Source: CAZWZG01 sp964638245
GTDB taxonomy: Bacteria > Pseudomonadota > Alphaproteobacteria > Rhodobacterales > Rhodobacteraceae
Direction of reading: 5' to 3'
Assembly (NCBI GenBank): GCA_964638245.1
Contig: CAZWZG010000040.1
Coordinates: 1-21,670 of the forward strand
DNA: 21,670 bases
Below the pieces are notes generated by a model that was given only the letters and a program-made list of their open reading frames with translations, ran no database searches and was not told where the DNA came from. Positions 4,897 through 12,744 of this stretch are shown here, one piece after another. The position numbers and the translations under genes are program-made. Position 1 is the first letter of the stretch, and every line of letters starts with the position of its first letter.

Positions 4897-6990
4897 CTAC
4901 ACGGTCAGAAGGCGGATGGCCTTGTCCTGTTCCATGAGCCACAAAAGCGCGCGAATGGCCTGTCCACGCGGCGTTTCAAGGGCCGGATCCGCCGTGACAG
5001 CAGCCCTTGCATCATCCCGCGCCATGGCCATCAGCCCGGCTTGACGTTCCAAATCGGCAACGCGGAACCGGGGCAGCCCGGATTGCGCCGTTCCGATCAA
5101 ATCCCCGGCTCCGCGAATGGCCAAATCCTCTTCCGCAATCCGAAAGCCGTCTTCGGTTTCACGCATGATCTCGAGCCTGCGGCGCGCTGTTTCAGAAAGC
5201 CGCGTGTCATAGAGCAAAAGGCAACTGGACGCTGCGCTACCGCGCCCAACGCGACCGCGCAGCTGGTGAAGCTGGGCCAGGCCGAACCCTTCGGCGCCCT
5301 CGATCACCATGATAGATGCGTTGGGAACATCGACGCCAACCTCGATCACCGTCGTTGCAACCAAAACGGACGTTTGCCCTGTGTTGAAAGCGGCCATCGC
5401 TGCATCTTTTTCGGCGAGCGGCATTTGACCGTGAACCAGACCTACTTTGCCCTCGCCAAGGGTGGCCCGCAGCGCCTTGAAGCGTTCTTCGGCGGCGGTT
5501 TTTTCGACAACCTCGGACTCGCCCACCAGCGGACAGACCCAATAGGCCTGTCGCCCTGCAGCAATCGCTTGCGCAAGTTGCGCAACAACCTGTTCGGTCC
5601 GGTTCATCGGAACCAGAGCAGTCTTGATCGGCTGGCGCCCGGGCGGTTTTTCATCGAGGATGGAAATATCCATATCACCGTATTGCGCGAGGCTGAGAGA
5701 GCGCGGTATCGGAGTGGCTGTCATAACCAGCATGTCGGGCAGCGTACCTTTTTGCCCGAGCGCCAGGCGCTCAGCGACCCCGAAGCGATGCTGTTCGTCG
5801 ATCACCACAAGGCGCAGGTCATGGAACGCGACCCCCTTTTGGAACAGGGAATGGGTGCCGACCAGGATGTGAATGTCGCCTCGCGCAAGCGCTTCGAGTT
5901 TCGCGCGGCGCTCAGCCCCTTTGTCGCTTCCAGTCAGAACTTCGAGAACGATCCCGGCGGTCTCTGCAAGCGGTTGGAGCGCCGCGCGGTGTTGGCGCGC
6001 AAGAATTTCGGTCGGCGCCATGAGAGCGCCCTGCCCGCCTGATTCTACCGCATGGGTCAACGCCATCATTGCGACCAGCGTTTTTCCCGCCCCCACGTCG
6101 CCCTGCAAAAGACGACTCATCCTGTTCGAACTGCTCATGTCCGTGGCAATCTCGTCCATGGCGCGTGCTTGGGCACCGGTCGGCCTGTAGGGCAAGTTGT
6201 CCAGAATGCGCGCTTTTCGCGCGCCGCTGGCCGTGGACGCGCGACCCGCCGTGCGTTTTCGGTGATGGCGCGCCAGGGCAAGGGTCGTTTGATGTGCAAA
6301 GAGTTCATCGTAAGCCAGACGCCGGCGCGCCACGCCATCGGGCGACAAGTCAGGCAGCCCTTGCGGGGCATGCACGCTTTGGATGGCGCGCGGCCAGTCC
6401 GGCCAGTTTTCGCGTTTGACCAGAGCAGGGTCGATCCACTCATCAAGATCGGGCGCGCGCTCTAAAATTGCCGCGATTGAGCGCGCCATAACGCGCTGCG
6501 TCATGCCGCCTGACAACGGGTAGAGCGGCTCGAAATCCGGGAAATTGGCCCCCTCTTCGGGGTCAAGCACATGGTCGGGGTGCACGATCTGAAGACGCCC
6601 TTCGTAGTCTTCGACCTTACCAGAGATCAGCCTCGTGGCGCCTTCGGGCACAGATTTTTCCAGCCACTCTTTCTTGGCGCGGAAGTAAACAAGCTGAAAC
6701 GCCTCAGTCCCATCATGAGCATCAACGCGACTGGGCGCGGGCCCGCGTCCCATGTGGTGTTTGCCGATGCTGGCAACGACCGTTGCGATGCCCGGAATGG
6801 GTCCGTCCCGCAAACGGGCGCGTGGGCGCCGATCCACGACACCGCTTGGCAACGTGAACAGTAGGTCGCGCGGGGCGGCGACACCGACCTGGGTCAGGGC
6901 CTTGCTGAGTTTTGGTCCGATGCCTGGAAGGCTGTCCAAGGCTGCAAAGAGCGGAAACAGGATTTCCGGGCGACCCTTACTGGCGCTCAT
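4897..6990 (-). CDS. recG: ATP-dependent DNA helicase RecG
   Basis: A 697-residue superfamily 2 helicase that remodels stalled forks and branch-migrates Holliday junctions. The N-terminal wedge/OB region (about residues 10-150) carries LPGIGPKLSKAL. Motifs follow in order: Walker A GDVGAGKT (297-304), the RecG-specific DEQHRFG box (398-404), TATPIPR (424-430), HGQMP, TTVIEVGVDVPNA and QLRGRVGRG. Length and motifs are normal. The ATG at 6990 overlaps the ligA stop by four bases (ATGA), so the two are co-transcribed and probably translationally coupled. No terminator is visible after the TAG at 4897, and the membrane peptide gene lies 116 bases downstream on the same strand. Confidence 0.98.
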   Translation of the reverse strand: MSASKGRPEILFPLFAALDSLPGIGPKLSKALTQVGVAAPRDLLFTLPSGVVDRRPRARLRDGPIPGIATVVASIGKHHMGRGPAPSRVDAHDGTEAFQLVYFRAKKEWLEKSVPEGATRLISGKVEDYEGRLQIVHPDHVLDPEEGANFPDFEPLYPLSGGMTQRVMARSIAAILERAPDLDEWIDPALVKRENWPDWPRAIQSVHAPQGLPDLSPDGVARRRLAYDELFAHQTTLALARHHRKRTAGRASTASGARKARILDNLPYRPTGAQARAMDEIATDMSSSNRMSRLLQGDVGAGKTLVAMMALTHAVESGGQGALMAPTEILARQHRAALQPLAETAGIVLEVLTGSDKGAERRAKLEALARGDIHILVGTHSLFQKGVAFHDLRLVVIDEQHRFGVAERLALGQKGTLPDMLVMTATPIPRSLSLAQYGDMDISILDEKPPGRQPIKTALVPMNRTEQVVAQLAQAIAAGRQAYWVCPLVGESEVVEKTAAEERFKALRATLGEGKVGLVHGQMPLAEKDAAMAAFNTGQTSVLVATTVIEVGVDVPNASIMVIEGAEGFGLAQLHQLRGRVGRGSAASSCLLLYDTRLSETARRRLEIMRETEDGFRIAEEDLAIRGAGDLIGTAQSGLPRFRVADLERQAGLMAMARDDARAAVTADPALETPRGQAIRALLWLMEQDKAIRLLTV

Positions 6991-9119
6991 CCGCCGTCGG
7001 CCATCGAAATCCAGGCCGCCTCGTCGATGACGTCGACCCCTAGCTCAGCCGCCTTTTTTGCCTTTGATCCTGCGCCGGGGCCTGCCACGACAAGGTCGGT
7101 CTTGGCCGACACGGATCCTGCCACTTTTGCGCCCAATGCTTCGGCGCGCGCCTTGGCTTCGGCACGGCTCATAGTTTCAAGAGTGCCGGTGAAAACGATG
7201 GTTTTGCCCGCGACCAAGCTGTCTGTGGCTTGAGGTTGCGCAACATCCTGGATGCGCAAATGGGCAGCGAGGCGATCGATGGCGGCCCTTTCGCGGGGTT
7301 CCGCGAATGCCGAGACCAGCGACGTTGCCATGATTTCACCCACGCCGTCCGTGGATAAGAGCGTGTCCCAAGCGGCCCCGTCCAGCGGTGCCGCGGCGTC
7401 CATGCCCGCGATGAACAACTCCCAAGAGCCGAACGTGCGCGCGATCAGCGAGGCGGCCTGTTCGCCGACATGTCGGATACCAAGGGCGAAAAGGACCCTG
7501 TTCAACGCGATCTCGCGGCGCTCTGCAATCGCTTTGAACAGGTTGTCGACGGACTTCTGATTGGTCGGGCGACACTTTGCGTCGCGACGATAGAGGTCTA
7601 GTTCTCCTGCTTCTTGGCGCGTCTGAAGCGTGAAGATGTCCGCAGGTTCTGTGATGAGGCCCTGCGCATGGAACGCTTCGACCTGTTTCGATCCAAGACC
7701 GTCGATATCAAAAGCAGCGCGACTGACGAAATGCTTCAACTTTTCAACAGCTTGGGCCGGGCAGATCAAGCCACCTGTGCACCGGCGTACGGCGTCGCCT
7801 GGTTCGCGGTGCGCCTCGGATCCGCATTCAGGGCACACGGTCGGGAATTCGTAGGGCTCTGTTCCTTCGGGGCGCTTTGACAGGTCCACATCGGCGATTT
7901 TGGGGATCACATCGCCCGCGCGATATACCTGCACCCAGTCCCCAACACGAATATCGCGACCCTCTCGAATGGGGGCTCCGTTCGCGTCGCGCCCCGCGAT
8001 GTAGTCTTCGTTGTGCAATGTTGCGTTGGAGACGACGACGCCCCCGACCGTCACTGGTGCAAGGCGTGCGACCGGGCTTAGTGCACCGGTGCGGCCGACC
8101 TGGATGTCGATTGCTTCCAGACGGGTCCAGGCAAGTTCGGCCGCGAATTTATGAGCGATTGCCCAGCGGGGCGTGGTCGAGCGAAAACCGAGACGGGCCT
8201 GAAGGGCAAGATCGTCAACCTTGTAGACCACGCCGTCGATGTCATAGCCCAGCGTTGCTCGGGCTTCTTCAATTCTGCGGTAGTGCCCGATCAGCTCTGC
8301 GGGTCCATCGCACCGCCGGGTCAGCGGGTTTGTCGAAAATCCCAATGCAGCGAGACGCTTGATCGCATCGAATTGGGTGTCCGCCAAAGGTTCCGACACT
8401 TCGCCCCATGCGTACGCAAAAAAGCGCAACGGTCGCGATGCTGTTATGGCAGGGTCGAGTTGGCGCAAGGATCCGGCAGCGGCGTTTCGTGGATTTGCAA
8501 AGACTTTTGCTCCGGATGCGTTTTGGGTTTCGTTCAGGGCCGCAAACTCTGCGTGCCCCATATAAACCTCTCCCCGCACTTCAAGGACGTCGGGCGCGCC
8601 GGAAATCTTTTCCGGGATGTCCTCAATGGTTTTGGCGTTTGCCGTCACGTTTTCGCCGGTTTCGCCGTCGCCGCGGGTCGCGGCCTGAACAAGGTGTCCG
8701 TTCTCGTATCGAAGCGACAGAGACAATCCGTCTATCTTTGGCTCTGCGGTGAAAGCCAATGCGTCTTCGGGCGCCAAGGATAGGAACGATCTGACGGAGC
8801 GATCAAAATCCGCCACGTCTTCTTCGTTGAAAGCATTTCCGAGCGACAGCATTCGCCTTGCATGCTTCACCTTCTGGAACGTCTCGGATGGTGCGGCTCC
8901 GACCTGTTCGGACGGGCTATCGTCCAGCTTTAGCGCTGGAAACGCGTCTTCGATGGCCCGGTTGCGGCGCTTGAGCGAATCGTATTCGGCATCTGAAATC
9001 TCGGGCGCATCGTCTTGGTGGTAGGCGACATCGGCCGCTCCCAAAAGACTGGCCAAGCGCGCGAGTTCCTCGCGCGCTTCTTTTTCTGTCAGCTGTTCAA
9101 TTGCCTTGGGCTCGGCCAT
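6987..9119 (-). CDS. ligA: NAD-dependent DNA ligase LigA
   Basis: A 710-residue ligase sealing nicks during replication and repair. Domain order is complete: N-terminal Ia domain with YHQDDAPEISDAEYD, adenylation site KIDG with K128 as the nucleotide-accepting lysine, an OB fold, a four-cysteine zinc finger (CPECG through CTGGLICP), helix-hairpin-helix repeats with ALGIRHVGEQAA and TDGVGEIMA, and a C-terminal BRCT domain (VFTGTLETMSRAEAKA). Its size is close to the usual 670-720. The ATG at 9119 follows GGGGGAG with only two intervening bases, an unusually tight spacing. It lies 63 bases downstream of ctrA on the same strand and overlaps recG at its end. An essential replication enzyme directly after ctrA fits the cell-cycle context. 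Confidence 0.98.
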   Translation of the reverse strand: MAEPKAIEQLTEKEAREELARLASLLGAADVAYHQDDAPEISDAEYDSLKRRNRAIEDAFPALKLDDSPSEQVGAAPSETFQKVKHARRMLSLGNAFNEEDVADFDRSVRSFLSLAPEDALAFTAEPKIDGLSLSLRYENGHLVQAATRGDGETGENVTANAKTIEDIPEKISGAPDVLEVRGEVYMGHAEFAALNETQNASGAKVFANPRNAAAGSLRQLDPAITASRPLRFFAYAWGEVSEPLADTQFDAIKRLAALGFSTNPLTRRCDGPAELIGHYRRIEEARATLGYDIDGVVYKVDDLALQARLGFRSTTPRWAIAHKFAAELAWTRLEAIDIQVGRTGALSPVARLAPVTVGGVVVSNATLHNEDYIAGRDANGAPIREGRDIRVGDWVQVYRAGDVIPKIADVDLSKRPEGTEPYEFPTVCPECGSEAHREPGDAVRRCTGGLICPAQAVEKLKHFVSRAAFDIDGLGSKQVEAFHAQGLITEPADIFTLQTRQEAGELDLYRRDAKCRPTNQKSVDNLFKAIAERREIALNRVLFALGIRHVGEQAASLIARTFGSWELFIAGMDAAAPLDGAAWDTLLSTDGVGEIMATSLVSAFAEPRERAAIDRLAAHLRIQDVAQPQATDSLVAGKTIVFTGTLETMSRAEAKARAEALGAKVAGSVSAKTDLVVAGPGAGSKAKKAAELGVDVIDEAAWISMADGG

Positions 9120-9135
9120 CGCTCCCCCGCGGATC

Positions 9136-9159
9136 CGCGCCCTGCTTTGATAGGGCGCG
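9136..9159 (-). terminator. Hairpin between ctrA and ligA without T tract
   Basis: CGCGCCCT (9136-9143) and AGGGCGCG (9152-9159) form an 8-base-pair stem with an eight-base loop in the 63-base gap after the ctrA stop. No T tract follows on the minus strand, so complete termination is unlikely. It may be an attenuating or RNA-stabilising structure. A 12-base perfect palindrome, CGCGGATCCGCG at 9128-9139, overlaps one arm. Confidence 0.45.
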
Positions 9160-9182
9160 CACGAAAGGAGGTCTAGAGGCCG

Positions 9183-9896
9183 TTAGGCTGTTGCCGCAAC
9201 AGGTGCTGCCAGCTCTTCGGGATCAGGATCGCGCAGGACATATCCGCGCCCCCAGACAGTCTCGATATAGTTGTCCCCGCCCGTTGCCTGACTCAGCTTC
9301 TTGCGCAACTTGCAGATGAAAACGTCGATGATCTTGAGCTCAGGCTCGTCCATGCCACCGTAAAGATGATTAAGGAACATCTCTTTGGTGAGAGTCGTCC
9401 CCTTGCGCAAGCTCAGAAGCTCGAGCATCTGGTATTCCTTGCCCGTCAGATGCACGGTCTTGCCGCCCGCATCGACCGTTTTGGCGTCCAAGTTCACTGC
9501 GACCTGGCCGGTCTTGATGATCGACTGAGCATGCCCTTTTGAGCGGCGAATGATGGCGTGGATACGCGCAACCAGCTCTTCCCGGTGGAACGGCTTGGTC
9601 AGATAGTCATCGGCGCCGAACCCGAAGCCTTTGATTTTATTGTCTGTATCGTCGCTCCCGGACAGAATGAGGATCGGCGTTTCGATGCGCGCAATGCGCA
9701 ACTGCCGGAGCACTTCGTGCCCATTCATGTCGGGAAGGTTCAAATCGAGAAGGATCAGATCATAGTCATAAAGCTTGGCAAGATCGATCCCCTCCTCTCC
9801 CAGGTCCGTCGCGTAGACGTTGAGATTTGCATGGGTCAGCATCAGCTCGATGCTGCGTGAGGTCGTTGGATCATCTTCGACCAAAAGGACGCGCAT
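9183..9896 (-). CDS. ctrA: Cell-cycle response regulator CtrA
   Basis: A 237-residue OmpR/PhoB-type response regulator. The receiver domain has the acidic pocket E7-D8-D9, phospho-acceptor D51 (LILLDLNLPDMNG) and K101 (LTKPF). The C-terminal winged helix begins near residue 130 and carries HLTGKEYQMLELL, KIIDVFICKLRKKL and ETVWGRGYVL, diagnostic for CtrA. In Caulobacter it controls replication and division; in Rhodobacteraceae it controls motility, gene transfer agents and related traits. The protein ends in alanine-rich PVAATA, reminiscent of the hydrophobic C-terminal ClpXP degron. GGAGA eight bases before the ATG at 9896 supports the start. SciP lies directly upstream on the same strand and ligA downstream. 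The 99-base upstream gap holds TTAAC half-sites, suggesting self-regulation. Confidence 0.98.
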   Translation of the reverse strand: MRVLLVEDDPTTSRSIELMLTHANLNVYATDLGEEGIDLAKLYDYDLILLDLNLPDMNGHEVLRQLRIARIETPILILSGSDDTDNKIKGFGFGADDYLTKPFHREELVARIHAIIRRSKGHAQSIIKTGQVAVNLDAKTVDAGGKTVHLTGKEYQMLELLSLRKGTTLTKEMFLNHLYGGMDEPELKIIDVFICKLRKKLSQATGGDNYIETVWGRGYVLRDPDPEELAAPVAATA

Positions 9897-9912
9897 ATTC
9901 TTATCTCCGAAA

Positions 9913-9983
9913 GTTACCCTTCTTCGCGGTTAACCGTACGCGCGAAATGGTTAATGGCTCGTTACCCTCACGTCACGTTACCC
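9913..9983 (-). promoter_or_regulatory. ctrA upstream control region with CtrA half-sites and GGGTAAC repeats
   Basis: The gap before ctrA holds the palindrome GGTTAACC (9928-9935), which carries TTAAC on both strands; a second ATTAACC on the minus strand (9949-9955); and three exact GGGTAAC heptamers on the minus strand (complements of 9913-9919, 9961-9967 and 9977-9983). TTAAC is the CtrA half-site described in Rhodobacteraceae. The two TTAA cores are 21 bases apart, not the TTAA-N7-TTAA spacing of Caulobacter. The role of GGGTAAC is unknown to me. Confidence 0.5.
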
Positions 9984-9995
9984 CAGCAAACTTGC

Positions 9996-10283
9996 TTATT
10001 CAACTATAGGTTGTCTGTACTTCTGAATAGCTGTGGCTTTCAGGGCGGATTCGCCGTGTTTTTCGACAGCGACGAACCAGGCGTCGAGTTCTTCTTCGGA
10101 CAATGCATAGATTTCGACGGCATCGTCGCGCGTGATTAGGCCCGCATCCACGGCCTTCACCACAGCAGCCTTGCGGCTGGCCACCCATCGGCGGGTTTTC
10201 GGGTCGGGCAAATCGGCCCGTGTCATTACGGTCCCGTCGTCTAGCGTCACAGCGCGTGGACCATCGACTTTCTTCAAGTACAT
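9996..10283 (-). CDS. sciP: CtrA inhibitor protein SciP (DUF1153)
   Basis: A 95-residue helix-turn-helix protein. The core TRADLPDPKTRRWVASRKAAVVKAV and ITRDDAVEIYALSEEELDAW (parts of residues 20-70) matches the DUF1153/SciP family, whose members bind CtrA in Caulobacter and block its recruitment of RNA polymerase at promoters. A second role in direct DNA binding has been proposed for the family. An in-frame TGA lies just before the ATG at 10283, which fixes the start; the ribosome binding site is only a weak GAGGG. It lies 99 bases upstream of ctrA on the same strand, so regulator and antagonist may share transcription. In Caulobacter, as I recall, the two genes are not adjacent. Confidence 0.92.
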   Translation of the reverse strand: MYLKKVDGPRAVTLDDGTVMTRADLPDPKTRRWVASRKAAVVKAVDAGLITRDDAVEIYALSEEELDAWFVAVEKHGESALKATAIQKYRQPIVE

Positions 10284-10351
10284 CTCGCACCCTCATACTG
10301 AGATGCGACGGAGGTACCCAAACAGGCTTAAGGAGGAATGAAATCGCCCCC

Positions 10352-10379
10352 TTGTGACTATGATGCATTTTCTTATATT
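10352..10379 (+). promoter_or_regulatory. Putative sigma-70 type promoter for mnmA
   Basis: TTGTGA (10352-10357) and TATATT (10374-10379), spacer 16 bases, lie about 30 bases before the mnmA ATG in the 125-base gap between divergent sciP and mnmA. The region is AT-richer than its surroundings. Confidence 0.5.
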
Positions 10380-10408
10380 CCTGCCGATCTCCATACAGGA
10401 CACGTGCC

Positions 10409-11545
10409 ATGGCCCTTGATGCGCATTCATTGAACTCGCTTGGTTTTGCTAAGCCGCCTGCTGAAACGCGGGTCGTGGTCGCCATGTCAGGCGGCGTCGA
10501 CAGTTCGGTGGTCGCAGCGATGTTGGCCGATGAAGGCTATGACGTGGTTGGTGTAACGCTTCAGCTGTATGACCACGGAGCTGCTCTGGCGAAGAAGGGC
10601 GCCTGCTGCGCCGGGATCGATATCCACGATGCACGCCGTGTCGCGCAGGATATGGGTTTCCCACACTATGTCCTTGATTACGAAAATATTTTTCAAGAAT
10701 CGGTTATCGACGAGTTTGCGGAAAGCTATTTAGCAGGTGCCACACCGGTCCCATGTATCCGATGCAATGAGCGGGTGAAATTCAAGGACCTCCTGGCGAC
10801 TGCGAAAGATCTGGATGCCGATTGCATGGCAACCGGACACTACATCCAACGCAAACTCGGACCCTCAGGTGCCGAACTGCACTCGGCTGCAGACGCGACG
10901 CGGGATCAATCTTACTTTCTTTTCTCAACCACACAGGAACAGCTTGAATTTTTGCGGTTCCCGTTGGGGCACCTGGCATCGAAGGCGGAAACGCGCGCAT
11001 TGGCGGCACAATATGGGCTGCCCATCGCCGACAAGCCCGACAGCCAGGACATCTGTTTCGTTCCAAATGGCAACTATGCAGCCGTGATCGAAAAGTTGCG
11101 GCCCGGCGCTGCCCGACCCGGTGAGATCGTGGACGTGAATGGTCGCGTCTTGGGGACGCATCCCGGCGTGATACACTTTACGATCGGCCAGCGTCGAGGT
11201 TTGGGGATCGGAGGGTTGGACGACCCGTTGTATGTTGTCAAACTGGACGTTGAAGCAAAAAAGGTCATCGTTGGCCCCAAAGAGATGCTCGCAACACGCA
11301 CCGTTCCCGTGCGCGAGATCAACTGGCTCGGCGATGCCCCTCTCATGAGCGACCCAAAACGGGAAGTTCTTGTGCGCGTCCGTTCGACCCGCCCGCCCCA
11401 AGAAGCGATTCTGCGACCCTTATCGGAAACAGAAGCAACGGTCGAATTGATGTCGCCTGAACAGGGGGTCAGCCCAGGACAAGCCTGCGTGTTTTATGAG
11501 CCAGAGAGCACGCGGGTCCTTGGCGGTGGCTGGATTCATCGATAG
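10409..11545 (+). CDS. mnmA: tRNA-specific 2-thiouridylase MnmA
   Basis: A 378-residue enzyme that adds sulfur at C2 of the wobble uridine of Lys, Glu and Gln tRNAs. The PP-loop SGGVDSS (27-33) activates the uridine with ATP. The two catalytic cysteines are in place: C116 in PCIRCNERVKF and C216 in DSQDICFVPNG. Also present are ATGHY and the C-terminal FTIGQRRGLGIGG and VSPGQACVFY segments. The first 20 residues form a non-conserved extension before the PP-loop strand. The ATG at 10409 has only a weak AGGA upstream. The gene is alone on this strand between a candidate promoter and a hairpin terminator. Confidence 0.97.
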   Translation: MALDAHSLNSLGFAKPPAETRVVVAMSGGVDSSVVAAMLADEGYDVVGVTLQLYDHGAALAKKGACCAGIDIHDARRVAQDMGFPHYVLDYENIFQESVIDEFAESYLAGATPVPCIRCNERVKFKDLLATAKDLDADCMATGHYIQRKLGPSGAELHSAADATRDQSYFLFSTTQEQLEFLRFPLGHLASKAETRALAAQYGLPIADKPDSQDICFVPNGNYAAVIEKLRPGAARPGEIVDVNGRVLGTHPGVIHFTIGQRRGLGIGGLDDPLYVVKLDVEAKKVIVGPKEMLATRTVPVREINWLGDAPLMSDPKREVLVRVRSTRPPQEAILRPLSETEATVELMSPEQGVSPGQACVFYEPESTRVLGGGWIHR

Positions 11546-11558
11546 GACAAGGCTACTC

Positions 11559-11583
11559 GGGACTTTTTTGGAAAAAAAGTCCC
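11559..11583. terminator. Bidirectional hairpin terminator between mnmA and lpxB
   Basis: GGGACTTTTTT (11559-11569) and AAAAAAAGTCCC (11572-11583) pair over 11 bases around a very small GG loop. Converging genes end on both sides (mnmA at 11545, lpxB at 11599). The A/T-rich half of the stem supplies a U tract in either direction, so it probably stops both transcripts. Confidence 0.8.
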
Positions 11584-11598
11584 TTGAGGGTCTAGAGG

Positions 11599-12744
11599 TC
11601 AGTCAAGAGAATCCAACAGCGCGCGCGCCGCTCGTTCGCCCGGCGCTGCCCCCCCTTTTCCGAGGGCGATCATCGTGCGCTCCATTGCATTCACCTGAAG
11701 CGACCTTAGCGATGGGTCTCCAAGTAGGCTTGCAAGAGCTTGTGAAATTGGATCTGGACGACATCGAGGGCCAAGGAACTCCGGAATGTGGCGCGTCCCG
11801 CTTACAAGATTCACCAACGTCGCAGTGTCAGTTGTGGCCATGCGTGACATCACCTGCCAAGTGATCCAGTGCATATCATAGGCAATCACCATGGGTGTTG
11901 CTGCCGCTGCAAGCTCCAATGACACAGTTCCCGATGCTGCAAGGGCAATATCCCCTGCTGCAAAGGCAGACCGTTTTTCTGCTTCGTCAGATGCATCGAT
12001 CACGATGGGTTTGCCGGGCCAGCTGCGGGCTGCAGATGTCACAGCTTCCTTGACCCCACCCGCAGCGACCGTGACGATCTGGAGGTCAGGTTGCTCATGC
12101 GAAAGGCGCGAAACGCTGTCTCCAAAGATCGGAAGCAGACGCGAAACCTCGCTCTTGCGGGATCCGGGCAGGATCAAGAGGGTTGGTGCGGTATTCAGCC
12201 CGTGCCGACTACGGAAATCGGAAACCTCCGCTTTGTCAGGCTGTGCTTCAGAAACAACCGGGTGGCCGACAAAATCTGCGCGCAGGCCATAGGCGGCAAA
12301 GTAGGATGACTCGAACGGCAGTAGACAGAGCACCTGATCCGCGAGACGCGCGAGTTTGGCTGCGCGACCGGGTCGCCATGCCCAGACACTGGGGGCTACA
12401 TAGTGTGTGATGTGCTGGCTTGGGCACTTTTCCTTAACCAACGCGGCCACGCGGAAGCAGAAATCGGGGCTGTCGATGGTCAGTACGGCGTCCGGACGAC
12501 TGTCGAGTATGGCGTTTGCAGTCTCGGCGATACGGCGTTTGAGATGGCGATATTTCGGTAGAACCTCTGCAATTCCCATAATCGACAATTCATCCATCGG
12601 AAAACGGCTTGTCAGTCCCTGACGTTCCATGAGTGGGCCGCCAACCCCGGTGTAGGAAACCGATTCCAATGCGCTTAGAGCTTTCATGACTGAGGCACCG
12701 AGGCGGTCGCCCGAAGGCTCTCCGGCCACGACGAATACCTTCAT
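11599..12744 (-). CDS. lpxB: Lipid-A-disaccharide synthase LpxB
   Basis: A 381-residue GT19 glycosyltransferase that joins UDP-2,3-diacylglucosamine to lipid X at the cytoplasmic face of the inner membrane. Family signatures in order: VVAGEPSGDRLGAS at the N-terminus, HYVAPSVWAWRPGRAAKL, LCLLPFESSYF, FVGHPVV, LLILPGSRKSEV and the late VIAYDMHWITW segment. The start overlaps the lpxI stop by one base (TGATG). It is the last gene of the envelope cluster, ending at the hairpin shared with mnmA. It takes the product of LpxI, encoded just upstream. Confidence 0.98.
   Translation of the reverse strand: MKVFVVAGEPSGDRLGASVMKALSALESVSYTGVGGPLMERQGLTSRFPMDELSIMGIAEVLPKYRHLKRRIAETANAILDSRPDAVLTIDSPDFCFRVAALVKEKCPSQHITHYVAPSVWAWRPGRAAKLARLADQVLCLLPFESSYFAAYGLRADFVGHPVVSEAQPDKAEVSDFRSRHGLNTAPTLLILPGSRKSEVSRLLPIFGDSVSRLSHEQPDLQIVTVAAGGVKEAVTSAARSWPGKPIVIDASDEAEKRSAFAAGDIALAASGTVSLELAAAATPMVIAYDMHWITWQVMSRMATTDTATLVNLVSGTRHIPEFLGPRCRPDPISQALASLLGDPSLRSLQVNAMERTMIALGKGGAAPGERAARALLDSLD

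Noticed and set aside
4834..6042. 402-residue plus-strand reading frame
   Set aside because: It lies antisense across recG, whose helicase motifs are complete in the other strand. It has no recognisable domain and arises from the high-GC third-position pattern.
10000..10485. 161-residue minus-strand frame across sciP and the mnmA start
   Set aside because: It covers the divergent promoter gap and overlaps the SciP frame, which has clear family residues.
9170..11598. The 10-mer GGTCTAGAGG just after both the ctrA and lpxB stops (9170-9179 and 11589-11598)
   Set aside because: Repeated 10-mers are expected by chance many times in 21 kb. CTAG is uncommon and the shared position is curious, but there is no structure or third copy.
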